Assembly: GCA_963845265.1 (NCBI GenBank)
Contig: CAWJRN010000014.1
Span: 186,001-250,000 of the forward strand
DNA: 64,000 nt
Origin: DYRB01 sp963845265
GTDB taxonomy: Bacteria; Pseudomonadota; Gammaproteobacteria; Chromatiales; Chromatiaceae
Direction of reading: 5' to 3'
Below the pieces are notes generated by a model. It searched no databases. It was not told the DNA's origin and worked only from the letters and a program-made list of their open reading frames with translations. The translations under genes were made by a program, and so were the position numbers. Shown in pieces: positions 26,008-31,766 of the stretch (position 1 is the stretch's first letter; every line of letters starts with the position of its first letter).

Positions 26008-26835
26008 ATGCGCAAGATGCTGACCAGTCTGTTGACCACACTGCTCCTGGCCTATGGTGGCATTGCCATGCTGTTGTTCCTGTTCCAGGACAGGCTGGCC
26101 TATTACCCGCAGATAGGCCGCGATATTCATACCACGCCGCGCGAGCACGGCATGGACTACGAGTCGCTGACCCTGACCACCGCCGACGGCGAGCGCCTGG
26201 GTGCCTGGTTCGTGCCGGCGCCGCAAGCGCATGGCGTCGTGCTCGTCCTGCATGGCAACGCCGGCAATATCTCCCACCGCATGGATACGATCGCCATGTT
26301 CCATCGCCTGGGCTATGGCGTGCTGATCTTCGACTACCGCGGCTATGGCCACAGCAGCGGCAAACCGTCAGAGGCCGGCCTGTATCAGGACGTCCAGACT
26401 GCCTGGGAGCATCTGACCCGGCAACGCGGCATTGCGCCAGAGCGCATCGTTCTGTTCGGCGAATCTCTGGGCGGCGCCGTGGCGGCACGGCAGGCGAGCC
26501 AGGCGCGGCCGGGGGCGCTGGTGCTGGCCTCGGTGTTTACCTCTGCGCCGGATCTCGCCGCTGACCTCTACCCCTGGCTGCCGGCGCGCGCTCTGGCGCG
26601 CTTGCGCTACGAGACCGGCGCGGCCCTTGCGCAAACCGGTAGCCCGGTGCTGGTCGCGCACAGTCCGGACGACGAGATCGTCCCGTTTCGCCATGGGCAA
26701 AGGCTGTTCGAGGCCGCACCCGAGCCCAAGGTCTTTTTGCGACTGGCGGGTGGCCACAACGACGGCTTGATCTTCATGCGCCCGGAATGGGTCGAGGTGC
26801 TGGCTGGGTTCTTGCGTGAACATGTCGAGCGATGA
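26008..26835 (+). CDS. Alpha/beta hydrolase (BEM46/ABHD13-like serine hydrolase)
   Basis: A 275-residue hydrolase anchored by an N-terminal helix (about 5-24). The alpha/beta fold shows the oxyanion segment LHGNAGNISHR. The DYRGYGHSSGKPSEAGLYQD motif is typical of the BEM46/ABHD13 group. The nucleophile elbow is GESLGG, the acid sits in HSPDDEIVP and the catalytic His in GGHNDG. The substrate is unknown; related proteins are esterases or thioesterases. The start at 26008 gives a normal anchor segment. Its 3' end overlaps a fragment that reads as the MrpG antiporter subunit, suggesting that sequence to its right was rearranged. Confidence 0.87.
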   Translation: MRKMLTSLLTTLLLAYGGIAMLLFLFQDRLAYYPQIGRDIHTTPREHGMDYESLTLTTADGERLGAWFVPAPQAHGVVLVLHGNAGNISHRMDTIAMFHRLGYGVLIFDYRGYGHSSGKPSEAGLYQDVQTAWEHLTRQRGIAPERIVLFGESLGGAVAARQASQARPGALVLASVFTSAPDLAADLYPWLPARALARLRYETGAALAQTGSPVLVAHSPDDEIVPFRHGQRLFEAAPEPKVFLRLAGGHNDGLIFMRPEWVEVLAGFLREHVER

Positions 26836-26879
26836 TGGGGCTGTTGCGTTTTCCCGATGTCTATACCCGCTTGCATGCT
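26832..26879 (+). pseudogene. Fragment resembling MrpG/MnhG antiporter subunit
   Basis: The frame from 26832 reads MMGLLRFPDVYTRLHA, which matches the conserved core of MrpG/MnhG (xGLLRxPDFYTRLHA) of multisubunit Na+/H+ antiporters. The similarity ends at 26879 and the rest of the frame is unlike MrpG. The N-terminal half of the family protein is missing. Neighbouring sequence continues with another antiporter-like fragment in a different frame. Confidence 0.5.
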
Positions 26880-27000
26880 CGCCCTGGCTGCTGCTGGGCA
26901 GCCGTTTCGGCCTGGACGATACCGGGCGCTTGTTTCTGCTGTTCACCGCCTCGTTGTGACTGGCTGCGGGCTTCTCAGTCCGACGATCCGATGGCTCGAC
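26879..27000 (+). pseudogene. Fragment resembling an Mrp/complex-I-like antiporter subunit
   Basis: In the frame of 26882 the DNA reads PWLLLGSRFGLDDTGRLF, then LLFTASL, an in-frame TGA at 26957-26959 and LAAGFSV. This has the look of the N-terminal region of MrpD/NuoM-type antiporter proteins (a hydrophobic stretch with GLD..GR), with TGA standing where Trp is usual. It follows the MrpG-like fragment directly in a shifted frame. Bases 27001-27141 beyond it hold an open stretch (MAAQGVAQGKITHLN...) I do not recognise. Confidence 0.35.
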
Positions 27001-27141
27001 AACCCGTGCAGGTCATGGCGGAACGTAGTCGGCGCTCGGCATGGCCGCACAGGGCGTCGCTCAGGGAAAAATCACGCACTTGAATGTCGATCTGCATCGG
27101 ATTCTCGGCTGTAAGACTCAAGTTTCCTCACGAGCCGCCAT

Positions 27142-27312
27142 CCTAGCAGCCTGTCGGACTTGGGATGAATCGGCTGCGGAAGCGGGAGGACGGCCCATTT
27201 CGGCCCGCTTTTTCGTTACATAGAGCCCACTATGCGCCTCAAAACCTGAACAAAATGGCCTCGCCCTCCCACTCCCTCGCTTCGATCCACCTAAGTCCGA
27301 CAGGCTGCTAGG
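27142..27312. mobile_element. MITE-like element with 23-bp terminal inverted repeats
   Basis: The left end (27142-27164) starts CCTAGCAGCCTGTCGGACTT. The right end (27290-27312), when complemented, reads the same except for one base in 23. The 171-base interior has no transposase frame. Both ends carry CTAG, which could be a target-site duplication or part of the repeat. The size and terminal repeats fit a non-autonomous element moved by a transposase encoded elsewhere; the family cannot be named from this window. Confidence 0.7.
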
Positions 27313-27378
27313 CGGAACCGATAGCCGAGAAACCCCGATCAATCGGGCTATACTGTTCGCAAAATACGAAGTGATCGC

Positions 27379-27940
27379 GTGCCGATGATCAATTACAAGC
27401 ACCTGCACTATTTCTGGGCCGTGGCCAGGGAGGGCGGTATCGCGCGAGCCGGTGAACGGCTGCACCTGACGCCACAGACCATCAGCGGACAACTGAGCCT
27501 GCTGGAGGCGTATCTGGGGACGGCTTTGTTCGCACGGATCGGCCGCAACCTAGAGCTCACCGAGGACGGGCGGCTGGTGTTGAGCTATGCCGACGAGATC
27601 TTCTCGTTGGGTGGTGAGCTGGAAGAGGCGATAAATCGGCTGCCGGATGGCCGACCCCAACTGTTCAGGGTGGGCGTGGTCGATGTGCTGCCCAAGTCCA
27701 TCGCCCATCGTATTCTTGCGCCTGCGCTGCAGATGCCGGAGCCGGTGCGCATGATCTGCCGGGAGGCGGGTCTCAATGCGCTGTTGGCAGAATTGGCCGT
27801 GCATCGCCTCGATCTGGTGCTGGCTGACTGTCCTATCCCTCCCACGGTCAGTACCCGGGGCTTCAGTCACAAGCTCGGCGAGTGCGCGGTCAGCTTCTTT
27901 GCCACGGAGAAACTGGAAAAGCAGCTAGAAGGCGACTTCC
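27379..27940 (+). pseudogene. nhaR: nhaR, LysR-type activator of nhaA, 3' truncated
   Basis: The N-terminal part of NhaR, the Na+-responsive activator of nhaA. The helix-turn-helix region reads INYKHLHYFWAVAREGGI, LHLTPQTISGQL and LFARIGRNLELTEDG. The effector domain matches NhaR through GVVDVLPKSIAH, ADCPIPP and LGECAVSFFATE. At about residue 187, after EGDFR, the match stops and the DNA continues as the 3' part of an nhaA gene in another frame. The fused frame ends at 28011 after about 23 unrelated residues. NhaR is normally about 300 residues, so roughly a third is missing; it may keep DNA binding but is probably non-functional. Confidence 0.8.
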
Positions 27941-28543
27941 GTGCCGGCCATTCCAAAATACAAGCCGGAGCTTTTCAGTGCCCACGTCAGGGAGTTGATG
28001 GAACGGTTTGACGCCAGTCAGGAGCCGGGCAAGAGCATCATGACCAATGACAAATTGCGCGCCGTGGTCCAAACCCTGGAGAATGGAGTACACAGTGTCG
28101 AAGCCCCGCTGCAGCGTTTAGAACACGTCTGGCACATGCCGGTGGCCTATCTGGTGATCCCAGTCTTTGCCCTGGCGAACGCCGGTATCGCCCTGGACTT
28201 GTCCGCTGTGGGCGGGACCCTGGCCCATCCGGTGGTGCTTGGCGTCATGCTGGGTCTGGTGCTGGGAAAATTTATCGGTATCACCGGTGTTTGCTGGTTG
28301 ATGCTGAAGCTGGGCGTTGCGCAACTACCCAGGGGTACCCGCTTCACACAGATCGCCGGTGTATCGCTGCTGGCGGGGATCGGGTTTACCATGTCCATCT
28401 TTGTCGCGCAGCTTGGCTTCGAGAACAGCCCTGAGTTGCTGCTGATGGCAAAGACGGGAATTCTATTCGCCTCCTTGCTGGCGGGGGTGAGCGGTTTCGT
28501 CTGGCTCTACCTGGCAAGTAAGCCGGTAGCGGTTAGGGACTAA
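27941..28543 (+). pseudogene. nhaA: nhaA, Na+/H+ antiporter, C-terminal half only
   Basis: About 200 codons of NhaA, the electrogenic Na+/H+ antiporter. It begins inside the large cytoplasmic loop (KYKPELFSAHVRELMERFD, LENGVHSVEAPLQRLEH) and continues through the last membrane helices (HMPVAYLVIPVFALANAGI, LGKFIGITGVCWLMLKLG, GIGFTMSIFVAQLGF) to a normal C-terminus. The N-terminal half, including the cation-binding aspartates of helix V, is absent, so no transport is expected. The junction with the nhaR fragment near 27935-27945 is clean, pointing to a single deletion joining the two genes. Confidence 0.85.
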
Positions 28544-28544
28544 G

Positions 28545-28619
28545 CGCACATGGGTTTCCGGTTTTTCGCCGGTGGTTTCCCTAATACCAACAATCGCTTA
28601 CTGACAACTTCTTCGTATA
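28545..28619. repeat. Intergenic direct repeat, copy 1
   Basis: Starts CGCACATGGGTTTCCGGTTT, continues with GGTTTCCCTAATACCAACAA and ends CTTCTTCGTATA. Copy 2 lies at 29253-29348. The two copies flank the methyltransferase gene. Each contains a short GC-rich inverted repeat (CCGG-TTTTTCG-CCGG in this copy). The DNA from here to the ATG at 28644 holds nothing else evident. Confidence 0.6.
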
Positions 28620-28643
28620 ACTCCAACGCCCATAACTATCGCC

Positions 28644-29219
28644 ATGCATAAGCAGTTTCTGTCCGCCTGGTTGCGCAACCCCTTGCAGACCGGCGCCCTA
28701 TTGCCGAGCGGTACCGACCTGGCGCACGCCATGGCAGCGCAGGTCCACCCCGGTTGTGGCGGGGTGCTGGAGCTTGGCGCCGGCACGGGGGCGATTACCC
28801 GCGCCCTGTTGGAGCGGGGACTTGCGCCCGGGGAGCTGGTTTTGGTGGAGAAGGACCCGGTGCTGGTCGGCCTGCTCGCGCGGCGCTTCCCGCACGCCCT
28901 AGTCCTTCGTGGCGACGCCGGGCGCCTAAAGCGGCTTCTCCTCGGCGAGGGCCTGGGGCATCCCCATACGGTGGTCTCCAGCCTGCCGCTGCTCAGCATG
29001 CCCGGGCTGACCCGCCTGCGCGTGCTAAGCCAGATGGTTTCAGTCCTGGGCCCCGATGGTAAATTGATTCAGTTCACCTATTCCCCGCGGCCGCCGATCC
29101 CGGTCGCTCTCGCGAGCGCTCTGGGGGTGACTGGTATGCGCGTGGCCCGCGTGCCCTGGAATTTGCCACCGGCGGCGGTGTGGGTCTACAAACGACAAAC
29201 AGCGGCACGGGTATGTTGA
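28644..29219 (+). CDS. SAM-dependent methyltransferase, phospholipid N-methyltransferase-like
   Basis: A 191-residue class I methyltransferase. The SAM-binding glycine motif GVLELGAGTGAITRALL is at about 39-56, the acidic end of strand 2 is VLVEKDPVLV, and the later motif VVSSLPLLSMP fits the PmtA/rRNA-methylase-like group. The N-terminus (FLSAWLRNPLQTGALLPSG) is characteristic of PmtA-type proteins that methylate phosphatidylethanolamine, though substrate assignment within this group is unreliable. It is a lone gene framed by two copies of an intergenic repeat, so it may have moved as a unit or gained the repeats by duplication. Confidence 0.82.
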   Translation: MHKQFLSAWLRNPLQTGALLPSGTDLAHAMAAQVHPGCGGVLELGAGTGAITRALLERGLAPGELVLVEKDPVLVGLLARRFPHALVLRGDAGRLKRLLLGEGLGHPHTVVSSLPLLSMPGLTRLRVLSQMVSVLGPDGKLIQFTYSPRPPIPVALASALGVTGMRVARVPWNLPPAAVWVYKRQTAARVC

Positions 29220-29252
29220 CAACCCTTCCTTCGAAAGACGACATAGACCCAA

Positions 29253-29348
29253 CGCACATGGTTTTCCCGTTTTTTGCGGGCGGTTTCCCTAATGCCAGCA
29301 ACCTCTTGCTGACAACTGAAAACAGCCAACTGACAACGTCTTCGTATA
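29253..29348. repeat. Intergenic direct repeat, copy 2
   Basis: Corresponds to 28545-28619 with about 21 extra bases caused by a local duplication of a CTGACAACTG unit (GACAACTGAAAACAGCCAAC). A related CCAACTG-rich stretch occurs at 49956-49982. It ends CGTCTTCGTATA. Confidence 0.6.
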
Positions 29349-29391
29349 TTGAGCCGCCCGCTCGGGGTGAGGAGATTGCCCGGGGCACGCA

Positions 29392-29403
29392 TGACGTACG
29401 TCA
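29392..29403. promoter_or_regulatory. Perfect 12-bp palindrome upstream of sbtA
   Basis: TGACGTACGTCA is its own reverse complement and lies 56 bases before the sbtA start codon. Its length and position fit an operator for a dimeric regulator, possibly of the LysR or Crp type that controls inorganic-carbon genes in autotrophs. A palindrome of this length can occur by chance, and no second half-site was found. Confidence 0.4.
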
Positions 29404-29459
29404 CTTCTCGAAAGATCTATGCGTAACGGGGGTCATTTGGAATCCGAAGGTCCATCGAG

Positions 29460-30404
29460 ATGAGTGATCCCGTTATCCTGTTTTTCCTGCTTGGTCTGGT
29501 CGCCGGCCTGCTACGCTCGGAGTTGCGCCTCCCCTCTGCGATCTATGATTTCGTGAGCATTCTGCTGCTGCTCGCCATCGGCCTGAAGGGTGGCGTCGAG
29601 TTGGCCAAACAGCCGTTCGGCGACCTGTTGCCACAGATGTTGAGCGTGGTCGGGATGGGGGTTTTTCTGCCCTTGGTCGCGTTTCCCGTGTTGCGTCTTG
29701 CCGGGCACCTGAATCGCGCCGATGCGGCCTCCATTTCCGCCCACTATGGCTCAGTGAGCGTCGGTACTTACGCGGTGGCGGTCACCTACCTGAGTAGTCG
29801 GCAGATCGGCTTCGAGGCGCATATGCCGCTGTTCGTCGTGCTGTTGGAAATTCCCGCCATCCTGGTCGGAATCGTGCTGGCCCGGGGTCTCTCGCGGCAG
29901 ACGCATTGGGGCACGGTCGCCCATGAGGTGCTACTGGGCAAAAGCATCGTGCTGCTCGTCGGTGGTCTGCTGATCGGCTGGGCGGCAGGACCTGACGGGC
30001 TTACGTCGATCAAGCCGGTGTTCTTCGATTTGTTCAGTGGCATTCTGGCCCTGTTCTTGCTCGAAATGGGCCTGATCACAGCGAGGCAGGTGGGTAGTCT
30101 GCGCAAGTATGGACTGTTTTTGCTGGGCTTCGGCATCTTGATGCCGCTGTTTTCCGCGCTGGTCGGAAGCAGCCTTGGGTGGTTGCTGGGGCTTTCCATC
30201 GGCGGTACCGCCATGCTCGCCACGCTGGCGGCGAGCGCGTCGTACATCGCGGTGCCGGCGGCAATGCGCATATCGGTGCCCGAAGCCAATCCCACCTTGT
30301 CTCTTGCTGCCTCACTGGGGATCAGCTTTCCATTCAACGTGCTGGTGGGTATCCCCCTGTACACTACCCTTGCCCAGCAGACCCACTCGCTTTTTGGAGG
30401 ATGA
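29460..30404 (+). CDS. sbtA: SbtA-type sodium-dependent bicarbonate transporter
   Basis: A 314-residue membrane protein of the SbtA/DUF897 family, taking up HCO3- with Na+. The signature DPVILFFLLGLVAGLLRSEL at the N-terminus, LPSAIYDFVSILLLLAIGLKGG and AHYGSVSVGTYAV are visible, with about ten hydrophobic segments. The C-terminus has SYIAVPAAMRISVPEANP, typical of the second inverted repeat. The next gene is SbtB-like, a pairing seen in cyanobacteria and chemolithoautotrophs. It is probably part of a carbon-concentrating function, with the carbonic anhydrase gene at 53.8 kb a possible partner. A 12-bp palindrome lies upstream. Confidence 0.92.
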   Translation: MSDPVILFFLLGLVAGLLRSELRLPSAIYDFVSILLLLAIGLKGGVELAKQPFGDLLPQMLSVVGMGVFLPLVAFPVLRLAGHLNRADAASISAHYGSVSVGTYAVAVTYLSSRQIGFEAHMPLFVVLLEIPAILVGIVLARGLSRQTHWGTVAHEVLLGKSIVLLVGGLLIGWAAGPDGLTSIKPVFFDLFSGILALFLLEMGLITARQVGSLRKYGLFLLGFGILMPLFSALVGSSLGWLLGLSIGGTAMLATLAASASYIAVPAAMRISVPEANPTLSLAASLGISFPFNVLVGIPLYTTLAQQTHSLFGG

Positions 30405-30406
30405 AG

Positions 30407-30712
30407 ATGATGGGCAGCCATCAGCGCAGGCTGTTGACGATCATTGCCGAAGCGGCATTGGAAAGTACCCTGGTTCGGGATATCGATAGGCTGGGTGCCA
30501 AGGGATACACGATCACCGACGCCCGCGGCAAAGGTGGGCGCGGCGTGCGTGACGCAGGATGGGAGGCAAGCGGCAATATCCGGGTCGAAGTGATCGGCAA
30601 TCCCGACACGGTCAAGACCATCGCCGAGCACTTGCAACAGCATTACTATGATGACTACGCGATGATCTTGTTTGTGGGCGACGTCGAGGTTCTGCGCCCG
30701 GAAAAATTCTGA
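30407..30712 (+). CDS. sbtB: SbtB-like PII-family regulator of SbtA
   Basis: A 101-residue trimeric PII-like protein that in characterised systems binds SbtA and adenylyl nucleotides. The fold pattern is present: KGYTITDARGKGGRGVRD (the loop region), EVIGNPDTVKTIAEHLQQHYYDDYAMI and the final strand FVGDVEVLRPEKF. GGAGG at 30396-30400 lies six bases before ATG 30407; the ATG at 30401, which overlaps the sbtA stop, is too close to that site. The C-terminal redox-sensitive CGPxGC extension found in some cyanobacterial SbtB is absent. Confidence 0.85.
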   Translation: MMGSHQRRLLTIIAEAALESTLVRDIDRLGAKGYTITDARGKGGRGVRDAGWEASGNIRVEVIGNPDTVKTIAEHLQQHYYDDYAMILFVGDVEVLRPEKF

Positions 30713-30770
30713 ATTCCTGGGGGTTACGGAGACTGATCCAGATCTGGCTAGCAAAACGCGGAGCACAGGA

Positions 30771-31745
30771 ATGAAGCGATTTAAGAATATTCTTTATGTC
30801 GTCACCGCGGATGAAGCTGGCGCGAGCGCCCTGGAGCGGGCGGTGACGCTGGCGGAGAACAACCAAGCAGCTCTCACGGTGGTCACGGTGGTTGAGGCGC
30901 TACCTGCCAGCGGGGCGTTGCGGGGCTTGGCGTTGACGGCCGATGCGTTCCAGGCGGCGATGGTGAGTGAAGCCAAGCAGCGTCTTGACAGGCTTGCCGC
31001 ACCTTGGTGCGGACGGGTGGAGATCGAGACGCGTGTGCTGGTCGGCACGCTGTTCCTAGAGGTCATCCGGGATGTGTTGCGCAATGGCCGGGACCTAGTC
31101 GTGAAGTGTGCGGGTAGCAGCGGACTGCTTGGCCGACTGTTGGGCAGCGAGGACATGCACCTGCTACGCAAGTGTCCCTGTCCGATTTGGCTGGGAAAAC
31201 CAAACTCCCCGGCCAGGTATCGCTGCATCCTGGCGGCGGTGGACGTGGACGAATTCTGTCCGCCCGGGGAGCTGCCAACACGCCGAGAGTTGAATTTCCG
31301 TATCCTGGAGCTGGCGGCCTCTCTGGCCCTATCCGAGTTCGCCGAGCTGCATGTGGTCCACGTCTGGAGCGCCGTCGGCGAGACGGTCATGCGCGGGGCC
31401 TTCCTGACGACCCCGGAAGAGCAGATTCGTGCCTATGTGAGTGCCGAAAAGCTTCGGCATACCAAGGCGCTGGACGATTTACTGGACGAGGGCGGTGCCC
31501 GTCTCGGCGGGGGCGCGCGTGGCTATCTCGAGCCGGTCAAGCACCTCCTGAAGGGTTGTGCCCGTGACGAAATCCCCGCCCTTGCGGGGCGGCTCACTGC
31601 GGACCTGGTGGTCTTGGGGACCGTGGCCCGCACCGGCATCCCAGGCTTCCTGATGGGCAATACGGCAGAGACTCTGCTGCACCGGCTTGACTGTGCCGTG
31701 CTCGCCCTCAAGCCCACCGGCTTCGTCACGCCGGTCTCCCTTTGA
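30771..31745 (+). CDS. Universal stress protein with two UspA domains
   Basis: A 324-residue tandem UspA protein. The first domain (about 1-145) begins MKRFKNILYVVTADEAG and the second (about 155-320) begins RYRCILAAVDVDEF. The second ends with the ATP-loop-like GTVARTGIPGFLMGNTAETLL stretch (G-x2-G-x9-G pattern), while the first domain loop GSSGLLGRLLGSEDMHLLRK is less canonical. UspE-like proteins of this design are linked to stress and motility responses. It starts about 60 bases after sbtB and may be cotranscribed with it. The convergent P-type ATPase gene follows on the other strand. Confidence 0.88.
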   Translation: MKRFKNILYVVTADEAGASALERAVTLAENNQAALTVVTVVEALPASGALRGLALTADAFQAAMVSEAKQRLDRLAAPWCGRVEIETRVLVGTLFLEVIRDVLRNGRDLVVKCAGSSGLLGRLLGSEDMHLLRKCPCPIWLGKPNSPARYRCILAAVDVDEFCPPGELPTRRELNFRILELAASLALSEFAELHVVHVWSAVGETVMRGAFLTTPEEQIRAYVSAEKLRHTKALDDLLDEGGARLGGGARGYLEPVKHLLKGCARDEIPALAGRLTADLVVLGTVARTGIPGFLMGNTAETLLHRLDCAVLALKPTGFVTPVSL

Positions 31746-31766
31746 CGGTTCATGTCTCAGACCGGC

